From Bradyrhizobium sp. (GTDB taxonomy: Bacteria > Pseudomonadota > Alphaproteobacteria > Rhizobiales > Xanthobacteraceae), in assembly GCA_028290165.1 (NCBI GenBank), contig JAQGKJ010000041.1, positions 1 through 7,703 of the forward strand: a DNA stretch of 7,703 nt. Direction: 5' to 3'. Positions 1 to 5,084 of the stretch are shown in pieces. The notes beneath the pieces are model-generated. The model searched no databases. It was not told the DNA's origin and saw nothing but the letters and a program-made list of their open reading frames with translations. Numbering within the stretch: position 1 is the stretch's first letter; each line of letters opens with the position of its first letter. The position numbers and the translations under genes are program-made.

Positions 1-40
1 GTGGCGCTAAAACAGCGTTTTGAATTTCGCGAGCAGCAAT

Positions 41-68
41 GGGCCGGGATATTTTCCCGGCCCTTTGC
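41..68 (+). terminator. Rho-independent terminator of an upstream gene
   Basis: GGGCCGGGA (41-49) and TCCCGGCCC (55-63) form a perfect 9-bp GC-rich stem with a TATTT loop, followed by TTT and a T-rich stretch. The U-tract is only on the + side, so it ends a + strand transcript. The gene it serves lies almost wholly left of the window. Stops occur at 8-10, 21-23 and 73-75 in the three + frames, and the first two would place a stop just before the hairpin. The frame of the upstream gene cannot be decided from this stub. Confidence 0.8.
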
Positions 69-123
69 TTGTTGAACTTCATTGCAAACCAACGCACGCG
101 GTTCACGCCTAGCTGACAACATT

Positions 124-190
124 GTGAGTTGGCATCACGTCCCATCACGTATTACACACTCTCACGATAGTTATATTATATAATTAAATC
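124..190 (+). promoter_or_regulatory. Putative promoter/operator region of the first DoxX gene
   Basis: An AT-rich island (168-190) in otherwise GC-rich DNA contains a perfect TATAAT (179-184) and an overlapping TATATT (172-177), either of which could be a -10 box. No good TTGACA lies 16-18 bp upstream, so an activator may be needed. Just upstream, CATCACGT occurs twice (133-140 and 143-150), exactly 10 bp apart. GTGAG (124-128) and CTCAC (161-165) form an outer inverted pair. A regulator site is inferred, not shown. Confidence 0.4.
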
Positions 191-210
191 GATGGATGGG
201 ACTTGACTCG

Positions 211-621
211 ATGACTTCGGACCGCCTCTCCCCGGTCTGGGCGCCGCGCGCCCTTTACATCCTCAGCGTTCTCCGCGTCTTCACGGGACTGGAGCTGCTC
301 CAGCATGGCACCGGAAAGATTCTCGGCTTTCCCGCCGTTCCCAGCTTTGCGCACGTTCAGATCGGTTCGCTGTCGGGCGCCGGTGGCCTGATTGAACTGA
401 TCGGGGGCTTCCTGTTCTTGATCGGCCTGTTCACGCAGCCGGTCGCCTTCATCCTGTCCGGCTTCACGGCGGTGGCCTACTTCATGGCGCATGCCAGCAA
501 GGGGTTCTATCCGGTACTGAACGGCGGCGAACTTGCGGCGCTGTTCAGCTTCGTTTTCCTGTTCTTCACGTTCGCCGGCGGCGGACCGTGGAGCCTGGAT
601 GCAATTAGAGAGCGCAGATGA
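211..621 (+). CDS. DoxX family small integral membrane protein (copy 1)
   Basis: A 136-residue, strongly hydrophobic protein with about four membrane helices, the usual size and shape of DoxX/DoxD-like proteins. Family marks are R-x-x-x-G-x-x-x-x-x-H-G-x-x-K near the first helix (H32, G33, K36), a central G-L-F-T turn, and the C-terminal G-G-G-P-W-S-L-D just after the last helix. DoxX relatives are linked to quinone-coupled sulfur oxidation or to membrane redox complexes, but most members are uncharacterised and no substrate is implied here. The reading frame opens at ATG 196. ATG 211 is preferred because it is preceded by purine-rich GGATGGGA and because the candidate -10 box at 179-184 would leave 196 almost no leader. 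The same-strand second DoxX gene follows after 95 bp without an obvious terminator, so the two may be co-transcribed. Confidence 0.85.
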   Translation: MTSDRLSPVWAPRALYILSVLRVFTGLELLQHGTGKILGFPAVPSFAHVQIGSLSGAGGLIELIGGFLFLIGLFTQPVAFILSGFTAVAYFMAHASKGFYPVLNGGELAALFSFVFLFFTFAGGGPWSLDAIRERR

Positions 622-716
622 AGGTGCGCCCGGCGGCGGCTGGTCGAATGCATATCTTGTGAACGAATCGTTGCCGGTGTTGTTGGTTCGTCTAGGCTTC
701 TGATCGGAGGCACAAT

Positions 717-1163
717 ATGAGCCTGGTTCGTATTGGCGCGGCCTATCAGCCCTATTTGTTGAGCCTTTTCAGGTTCATCACCGGCCTGTCCATGTTCCAG
801 TTCGGGGTCGCGAAGCTGTTCAAGTTTCCGGCGGTCGAAATCTTCGAGGACGTCACCCCGCTCTCGCTGTTCGGCGTCGCAGGCATGTTCGAGCTGGTGT
901 TGGGAGCGATGTTGATGCTGGGTCTCTTCACCCGCGTCGTCGCCTTCATTTTGTCCGGCGAGATGGCATTCGCTTATTTCATCGAACATTTCCCGCGCAG
1001 TTTCTTCCCGTTGCTCAATGAGGGAACGCTGGCGATCATGTTCTGTTTTTCTTGTCTCTACCTCGCGGCAGCCGGTGGCGGACCACTCAGCCTCGACGCG
1101 CTCCTGCGCATCGAGCCGCCGCTTCAACCGGACGACCGCGAACTGAGCCGGGCCCGACGCTAA
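717..1163 (+). CDS. DoxX family small integral membrane protein (copy 2)
   Basis: A 148-residue protein with about four predicted membrane helices. It is clearly paralogous to its upstream neighbour: both share the helix-1 pattern R-F/V-x-T-G-L, the F-P-A-V segment, G-L-F-T, A-F-I-L-S-G and the C-terminal G-G-G-P-x-S-L-D-A. The start is well supported by GGAGG at 706-710, six bases before ATG. The H-G pair in helix 1 of the other two copies is F29-G30 here, while K33 is kept, so the conserved histidine is lost. The C-terminal tail after the last helix (about 20 residues) is charged and arginine-rich. Its TAA stop overlaps the stop of the convergent third DoxX gene. Function is unknown beyond family membership. 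Confidence 0.87.
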   Translation: MSLVRIGAAYQPYLLSLFRFITGLSMFQFGVAKLFKFPAVEIFEDVTPLSLFGVAGMFELVLGAMLMLGLFTRVVAFILSGEMAFAYFIEHFPRSFFPLLNEGTLAIMFCFSCLYLAAAGGGPLSLDALLRIEPPLQPDDRELSRARR

Positions 1164-1615
1164 AACTCCTTGCCGATCAGCCGGTCGATCGAATAGCGGC
1201 CACCACCCTTGAAGAAGATGGCGATACACAGAAGCGCCCACAGCAGGGCGAACTCGTATCCGCGGGTCGTCCAGAAATACCCGAACTGCCATTGGAAGAC
1301 GAAAACGATGACCAGCATTTCAATCCCGACGACGGCCGCAGCGATCCGGGTGAAGAGCCCGATGGCCAGGCAGGCCGCCGCGACCGATTCGGCAAAGTAG
1401 GTCAGATAGGCCAGCGCTTCCGCAAACGGCAGCCCTTTGGCCGCAATGTTTGGAGCAAATTTGGCAATCGGAGTGTTGAGTGTTTTCTGGATGCCGTGCG
1501 GCACCAGGATTGCGCCGGTCGCAAAACGCATGAAGGCGTAAGAAAACGGAGAGAAGCGCTGGTAGAGGTCGCCGAGGGCCGGAAAAATAAGTTCTTGTTC
1601 GTCTTGGGACGCCAT
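1160..1615 (-). CDS. DoxX family small integral membrane protein (copy 3, convergent)
   Basis: A 151-residue protein with a hydrophilic N-terminal segment of about 25 residues, then about four hydrophobic helices. Family marks are M-R-F-A-T-G, P-H-G-x-Q-K (H40, G41, K44), G-L-F-T-R and the terminal G-G-G-R-Y-S-I-D. The frame opens at 1660, but ATG 1615 is chosen because GGGGAGGA lies about five bases before it. It is more diverged from the + strand pair than they are from each other, with a longer loop after helix 1. It lies downstream of, and in the same direction as, the Lrp/AsnC gene, with 159 bp between them. It could be read from that gene's promoter or its own; no clear signal decides this. 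It meets the second DoxX gene tail to tail with a 4-bp overlap. The biochemical role is unknown. Confidence 0.85.
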   Translation of the reverse strand: MASQDEQELIFPALGDLYQRFSPFSYAFMRFATGAILVPHGIQKTLNTPIAKFAPNIAAKGLPFAEALAYLTYFAESVAAACLAIGLFTRIAAAVVGIEMLVIVFVFQWQFGYFWTTRGYEFALLWALLCIAIFFKGGGRYSIDRLIGKEF

Positions 1616-1774
1616 CGCATCCTCCCCATTTCTGCCCAGCCGTTGCAGGGCACCGTCCATAACACGGCCAGGCGCCTGTTATTCCGCGCGTCGTTCAGAG
1701 CAACGCCGTCGCAGCGACCTGTGATTGCACGTCCGATCTGAGGATGTTCTGGAGCGCTGGAACGAGAAATGGCG

Positions 1775-2254
1775 TCAGCCGGCCACCTTCACTTCGAGCG
1801 GCACGGCCGCCTCGTATTTGGAATTGTGCAGCACCAGCGATGTCCTGACATTACGCACGTGCGGTGCGGCCGTCAGATGCGTAACGAAATCCTGAAACGT
1901 CGCCATGTCCGGCGCCACGCATTTCAGAATGAAGTCGACCTCGCCCGACAGCATCCAGCATTCCCGGACCAGCGGTTCAGCGCGCACGAATTCCTCGAAC
2001 GCGCGCAAATCGGCATCGGCCTGGCTGGAGAGATGCACGGAGGCAAACACGGTGACGTCGAAACCGAGCAGGCGCGGATCCAATAATCCGCGGTAACCCT
2101 GGATGTAGCCCTCCTCCTCAAGCGTCCGCACCCGGCGCAGGCAGGGCGGCGGCGAAATGCCGACCCGTTTGGCCAGTTCCACATTGGTGATTCGGCCGTC
2201 GGCCTGGATTTCACTGAGAATTTTGAGGTCGATCTCGTCAAGATTCTTCGACAC
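1775..2254 (-). CDS. Lrp/AsnC family transcriptional regulator
   Basis: A 159-residue protein of standard family length. The N-terminal winged helix-turn-helix starts with L-D-x-I-D-x-K-I-L and has its HTH at about residues 23-45 (T-N-V-E-L-A-K-R-V-G-I-S, then C-L-R-R-V-R-x-L-E). The C-terminal RAM ligand-binding and oligomerisation domain spans about 65-150 and includes G-E-V-D-F-I-L-K. Members sense amino acids or related metabolites and act as dimers to octamers. The start is GTG at 2254 with an AGGAA ten bases upstream. It is divergent from trxB, and the shared gap carries a perfect palindrome 74-90 bases before this start, suggesting autoregulation and possible control of trxB. The ligand cannot be told from the sequence. 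Confidence 0.93.
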   Translation of the reverse strand: MSKNLDEIDLKILSEIQADGRITNVELAKRVGISPPPCLRRVRTLEEEGYIQGYRGLLDPRLLGFDVTVFASVHLSSQADADLRAFEEFVRAEPLVRECWMLSGEVDFILKCVAPDMATFQDFVTHLTAAPHVRNVRTSLVLHNSKYEAAVPLEVKVAG

Positions 2255-2306
2255 GCGGGTTCGGTTCCTGGGCTGGCAAGGCTTGCGGGGAATATCGGCA
2301 ACACTC

Positions 2307-2356
2307 TTAGCGCAGCTGGCAGAGTTAGCGCAATTTTATTGCGCGTGCGTTGCGCC
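2307..2356. promoter_or_regulatory. Putative operator cluster between the lrp-like gene and trxB
   Basis: GCGCAATTTTATTGCGC (2328-2344) is a perfect 7+3+7 palindrome with an AT centre, the form of an Lrp/AsnC operator. Related half-sites flank it: TTAGCGCA at 2307-2314 and again at 2325-2332 (18 bp apart), and TTGCGC at 2339-2344 and 2350-2355 (11 bp apart). Such phased multiple sites fit cooperative binding by Lrp octamers. The cluster is 51-103 bp before the regulator's GTG and about 165-215 bp before trxB. That this regulator is the binder is inferred. Confidence 0.6.
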
Positions 2357-2520
2357 ATTTATCACGCTCGGCGGGAAAATTCGCCGATATGGATTGCAAT
2401 TCTTGCATAGCTTGCCAGAAACCTTATCTTGGATTCGACACTTTCGGCGCCGCCGCGATGCCTTTCCGGGCCCATTCCGCTCCAGCGCTGGCTAATTCCC
2501 TTAAGAGAGGGATCGACCCT

Positions 2521-3486
2521 ATGCCTGCCCCCATCCATGCCAAGGTGGTCATTATTGGTTCCGGCCCGGCCGGCTACACCGCGGCGATCTATGCCGCGCG
2601 CGCGATGCTTGAACCCGTGCTGATCCAGGGCATCCAGCCCGGCGGCCAGCTCACCATCACCACCGACGTGGAGAACTATCCGGGTTTTGCCGACGTCATC
2701 CAGGGCCCCTGGCTGATGGAGCAGATGGAGAAGCAGGCCGCCCATGTCGGCACCAAAATCGTCACCGATCTCGTCACCAAACTCGAACTCGGCCACCGGC
2801 CGTTCCGCCTGACCTGCGACAGCGGCGACGTCTACCTCGCCGAGACCGTCATTCTCGCCACCGGCGCGCAGGCGCGCTGGCTCGGCACCCCGTCGGAGGA
2901 GAAATTCAAGGGGTTTGGCGTATCGGCATGCGCGACCTGCGACGGATTTTTCTATCGCGGCAAGGAGGTCGTCGTGGTCGGCGGCGGCAACACCGCGGTC
3001 GAGGAAGCGATGTTCTTGACCAACTTCGCGTCCACCGTGACCGTCGTGCATCGCCGCGATCACTTCCGCGCCGAGCGCATCCTGCAGGACCGCCTGTTCA
3101 GGAACCCCAAGATCAGGGTGGTGTGGGACAGCGCCATCGACGAAATCCGCGGCACCGAGAACCCGACCAAGGTGACCCATGTCCGGCTGAAGAATGTCAA
3201 AACCGGCGCGCTGACCGAACTGCCGGCGGATGGCGTCTTCATTGCGATCGGGCATGCGCCCGCAACCGATTTGATCCGGGGCCAGATCAAGCTGAAACCA
3301 TCGGGATATGTCGAGGTGGCGCCGAACTCGACCGCGACTTCAGTCCCCGGCGTATTCGCCGCCGGCGACGTCGCCGATGAAATCTACCGGCAGGCGGTCA
3401 CGGCCGCGGGGCTCGGCTGCATGGCCGCGCTCGAAGCCGAACGCTTTATCGCTTTGCGCGCCAGCGATCGCGCGGCGGCAGAATAA
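2521..3486 (+). CDS. trxB: Thioredoxin-disulfide reductase (NADPH, FAD)
   Basis: A 321-residue flavoprotein that transfers electrons from NADPH through FAD and a redox-active disulfide to thioredoxin in the cytoplasm. Visible motifs in order: FAD dinucleotide-binding G-S-G-P-A-G (13-18), G-G-Q-L near 41, active-site C137-A-T-C140, NADPH-binding G-G-G-N-T-A (154-159), H-R-R-x-x-F-R (177-183) for the 2'-phosphate of NADPH, and the C-terminal FAD motif A-G-D (281-283) followed by R-Q-A (290-292). Length matches bacterial low-molecular-weight TrxB. The frame stays open back to 2350, but ATG 2521 is chosen: the FAD motif then starts at the usual distance and GAGAGGG lies about nine bases upstream. 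It is divergent from the Lrp/AsnC gene and followed after two bases by a LysR gene, forming an evident operon. Confidence 0.97.
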   Translation: MPAPIHAKVVIIGSGPAGYTAAIYAARAMLEPVLIQGIQPGGQLTITTDVENYPGFADVIQGPWLMEQMEKQAAHVGTKIVTDLVTKLELGHRPFRLTCDSGDVYLAETVILATGAQARWLGTPSEEKFKGFGVSACATCDGFFYRGKEVVVVGGGNTAVEEAMFLTNFASTVTVVHRRDHFRAERILQDRLFRNPKIRVVWDSAIDEIRGTENPTKVTHVRLKNVKTGALTELPADGVFIAIGHAPATDLIRGQIKLKPSGYVEVAPNSTATSVPGVFAAGDVADEIYRQAVTAAGLGCMAALEAERFIALRASDRAAAE

Positions 3487-3488
3487 TC

Positions 3489-4412
3489 ATGGCTCGAACT
3501 CGCGACGGATTTACCGATATGGACTGGGACAAGCTGAAGGTGTTTCACGCGGCGGCGGAAGCTGGGAGCTTCACGCATGCCGGAGAACAGCTTGGACTGT
3601 CGCAATCGGCGGTCTCCAGGCAGGTCAGCGCGCTGGAGCAGGAACTCTCGGTATCGCTGTTCCATCGGCATGCACGCGGTCTCATCCTGACCGAACAGGG
3701 CGACCTGCTGTTCCGCACGGCGCATGACGTGTTCATGCAGCTGCAGGCGGCGCGTGCGAAACTGACCGACAGCCGCGAGCGGCCGAGCGGCGACCTCAAG
3801 ATCACGACACCCCCGGCGCTTGGCATCAACTGGCTGATTCCGCGGCTCCATGAATTCACGGCACTTTATCCGGAAATCCGGATTACCATGCTCGTCACCG
3901 ACGAAGACCTCGACCTCTCGATGCGCGAGGCCGATGTCGCGATCCGCACCCGCAAGCCAACCCAGCCCGACCTCATTCAGCGCAAGCTGTTCTCGATCGG
4001 CTTCCACGCCTATTGTTCGCCGGAATACATCAAGCGCTTCGGAACACCGCGCACGCTCGACGATCTCGACGCGCATCGCATCATCATGCTGAGCGATTCA
4101 CAAGTTCCAACGCATTTGCAGAACCGCAGCTGGCTGATCGATGCCGGCCGCAACGGCTCTGGGCCGCGCGAGGCCTATTTCAAGGTCAATAACATCCTTG
4201 GCCTGGTGCGCGCGTGCCAGCAGGGATTGGGCATCGCGGCGCTGCCGGATTATCTGGTCGAGGAAAATAACCGCCTGGTGCAGCTGTTCGGCGAGTCCGA
4301 TTCGATCCAGCTCGACACCTATTTCGTCTATCCCGAAGAGTTGAAGACGGTGGCGCGGGTGCAGGTGTTCCGCGACTTCGTGGTGAGCAAGGCGCAGCGC
4401 TGGCCTTCGTAA
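3489..4412 (+). CDS. LysR family transcriptional regulator, coupled to trxB
   Basis: A 307-residue LysR-type regulator of normal length. The N-terminal winged HTH lies at about residues 13-70, with helix-turn-helix core S27-F-T to Q45 (L-G-L-S-Q-S-A-V-S-R-Q-V) and the wing ending L-T-E-Q-G. The effector-binding domain follows (about 100-300), including the segment I-T-T-P-P-A-L-G and the late Q-Q-G-L-G-I-A-A-L-P-D-Y. ATG 3489 is two bases after the trxB stop but has no strong Shine-Dalgarno, so translation is probably coupled to trxB. An internal ATG at 3519 (residue 11) is a real alternative and keeps the whole HTH. Co-location suggests a role in redox or thiol control, but the effector and targets are unknown. 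Confidence 0.94.
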   Translation: MARTRDGFTDMDWDKLKVFHAAAEAGSFTHAGEQLGLSQSAVSRQVSALEQELSVSLFHRHARGLILTEQGDLLFRTAHDVFMQLQAARAKLTDSRERPSGDLKITTPPALGINWLIPRLHEFTALYPEIRITMLVTDEDLDLSMREADVAIRTRKPTQPDLIQRKLFSIGFHAYCSPEYIKRFGTPRTLDDLDAHRIIMLSDSQVPTHLQNRSWLIDAGRNGSGPREAYFKVNNILGLVRACQQGLGIAALPDYLVEENNRLVQLFGESDSIQLDTYFVYPEELKTVARVQVFRDFVVSKAQRWPS

Positions 4413-4646
4413 CGTTTTGTTGCTGGAGCGGTAGCTGAGAGACTATCCGAACCTTGCGCTTCAGGAGAATTTCCGAACCAAAACCGGCGGGATTTTAGAT
4501 TCGTGTTCTTTCGAACCGAGCGTTCGCAGATGGAACGATGCTCGACTCCGAATGGGCGTCACAGCCCCCGATCTCCCCCCGATCTCCGCATGACTGACAT
4601 GCGGACCGGGTGGTTGCTGCAGGACGCCGAGGCGGACAATAGTGTT
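4413..4646. other. Gene-free stretch after the LysR gene
   Basis: No convincing protein gene is seen on either strand. Open frames crossing it have no family motif, no ribosome-binding site and odd composition. It holds an 11-bp tandem repeat (4565-4586) overlapping a hairpin TCCGCATG/CATGCGGA (4585-4592 and 4598-4605, loop ACTGA), and a weak promoter-like pair in front of the candidate small RNA: TTGCTG (4614-4619) and GACAAT (4635-4640), spacer 15. No terminator is seen between the LysR stop and 4755, so the trxB-LysR transcript may run through here. Confidence 0.45.
4565..4586. repeat. Perfect 11-bp tandem duplication
   Basis: CCCCCGATCTC occurs twice back to back (4565-4575 and 4576-4586). 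The second copy runs into the left arm of an 8-bp hairpin (4585-4605). It may be a simple slippage duplication or part of a leader structure; no function is known. Confidence 0.7.
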
Positions 4647-4786
4647 TGCACGCTGAGAGTTCGCGTTGCGCATTGTCCCCCTCCTCCAGTGGCGCGAAAG
4701 CTCAGTAATCCCTCTTGGAAGGTGATTGTGTCGGCCTCACGTGGCCAATACCTTAAGCCGGGCTCTTTCGAGCCCGGCTTTTTTTT
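4647..4786 (+). ncRNA. Candidate trans-acting small RNA with a CCUCCUCC loop
   Basis: Three successive structures end in a strong terminator. Hairpin 1: CTGAG (4653-4657) pairs with CTCAG (4701-4705) and TTCGCG (4660-4665) with CGCGAA (4693-4698), separated by a symmetric AG/AG internal loop. Its apical loop contains CCUCCUCC (4680-4687), complementary to a Shine-Dalgarno. Hairpin 2: AAGGT/ACCTT (4719-4723 and 4750-4754), ATT/AAT, then GGCC/GGCC (4733-4736 and 4743-4746), with bulges. The terminator is at 4755-4786. The start is a guess from a weak -10 (GACAAT, 4635-4640). An exposed anti-SD loop is known from some alphaproteobacterial small RNAs and from Neisseria-type CCUCC RNAs, but I cannot assign a family. 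It could also be the 3' end of the trxB-LysR mRNA, processed or not. Confidence 0.5.
4755..4786 (+). terminator. Strong Rho-independent terminator
   Basis: AAGCCGGGCTC (4755-4765) pairs perfectly with GAGCCCGGCTT (4770-4780) over 11 bp with a TTTC loop. A run of eight T (4779-4786) follows. It ends either the candidate small RNA or a long trxB-LysR transcript (343 bases after the LysR stop). Confidence 0.92.
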
Positions 4787-4878
4787 GCCGCGGAACCCTT
4801 TGCTCAGCAAACACCTTCATCATGCGCAGCGTCGGCGACGACATTGTCGGCTTCATGCATGCGGCTGCACCTATTCCG

Positions 4879-4907
4879 TTGACAGGTTTGGCGGCGCCAA
4901 TCATCAT
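4879..4907 (+). promoter_or_regulatory. Putative sigma70-type promoter
   Basis: A perfect TTGACA (4879-4884) is followed after a 17-bp spacer by CATCAT (4902-4907), a 4/6 match to TATAAT. Transcription would start near 4914 and run through the hairpin and terminator before the dapA-like gene. It is the only good -35 box seen in the 4787-5084 gap. Confidence 0.45.
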
Positions 4908-4946
4908 CCGCAGATGACCATGAGTCTCTGCATCGCAGCGTCGCCG

Positions 4947-4970
4947 AAAAAAGTCCCCGTTCCGGGGACT
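4947..4970 (-). terminator. Terminator-like hairpin on the minus strand
   Basis: Read on the - strand, AGTCCCCG-GAA-CGGGGACT is followed by a run of T (complement of the A run beginning at 4947), the full form of an intrinsic terminator. No - strand gene is seen immediately to the right, so it either blocks antisense transcription or only serves as the 5' hairpin of the + strand RNA. Confidence 0.45.
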
Positions 4971-5015
4971 GGAGATCGACGCGCGCGATAGAATCACTCG
5001 CCCAACATCGATCCC

Positions 5016-5046
5016 AAGAACCCCGCCGCGAGGTGCGGGGTTTTTT
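5016..5046 (+). terminator. Rho-independent terminator in front of the dapA-like gene
   Basis: AACCCCGC (5019-5026) pairs with GCGGGGTT (5035-5042), extendable by the AAG before it pairing with T, and the T run 5041-5046 follows. It lies 38 bp before the next start codon, so it either closes the candidate small RNA or acts as an attenuator. Confidence 0.85.
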
Positions 5047-5084
5047 ATTGTCCCGTCTCCGGCTCACCCCAAGGAGATGGACCC

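Larger units (their letters stand above)
4914..5046 (+). ncRNA. Candidate small RNA or attenuating leader of the dapA-like gene
   Basis: From a plausible promoter, a transcript of about 130 bases would contain an 8-bp hairpin AGTCCCCG/CGGGGACT (4952-4959 and 4963-4970), a small ATCG/CGAT stem (4975-4978 and 4986-4989), a mostly unpaired segment and a terminator (5016-5046). The 3' arm of the first hairpin (CGGGG, 4963-4967) can also pair with the 5' arm of the terminator (CCCCG, 5021-5025), so two exclusive folds exist. The terminator ends 38 bp before the ATG at 5085, leaving little room for another promoter. Both a stand-alone small RNA and conditional read-through into the gene are possible. 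A 23-codon ORF (4920-4991) lies inside but has no clear ribosome-binding site. Confidence 0.4.

Noticed and set aside
5..21. CGCT-AAAAC-AGCG-TTTT hairpin before the first terminator
   Set aside because: A four-pair stem is too short, and the much stronger hairpin at 41-63 explains termination.
662..672. AACGAATCGTT palindrome between the first two DoxX genes
   Set aside because: It is only 5+5 bp with no supporting promoter or second site, so it may well be chance.
507..1292. 261-codon minus strand frame over the two DoxX genes
   Set aside because: It is a shadow of two well-supported + strand genes, with no recognisable domain.
1052..1741. 229-codon + strand frame opposite the third DoxX gene
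   Set aside because: The arginine- and glutamine-rich product is typical of antisense shadow frames in GC-rich DNA. The - strand DoxX gene explains the region.
2350..2520. 57-residue N-terminal extension of trxB from an in-frame upstream start
   Set aside because: TrxB proteins begin shortly before the FAD G-x-G-x-x-G motif. The extension has no motif, and ATG 2521 has a purine-rich site.
4824..4947. CGCAGCGTCG-type sequence seen twice (near 4825-4838 and 4934-4947)
   Set aside because: One mismatch in 14 bases of GC-rich DNA 110 bp apart is suggestive but not enough without flanking similarity.
4503..4991. 162-codon open frame across the intergenic gap on +
   Set aside because: It runs through a strong terminator, has no ribosome-binding site and no family pattern, and its composition looks non-coding.
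4737..4997. 86-codon open frame on the minus strand
   Set aside because: It also crosses two hairpins with T runs, and shows no motif or Shine-Dalgarno.
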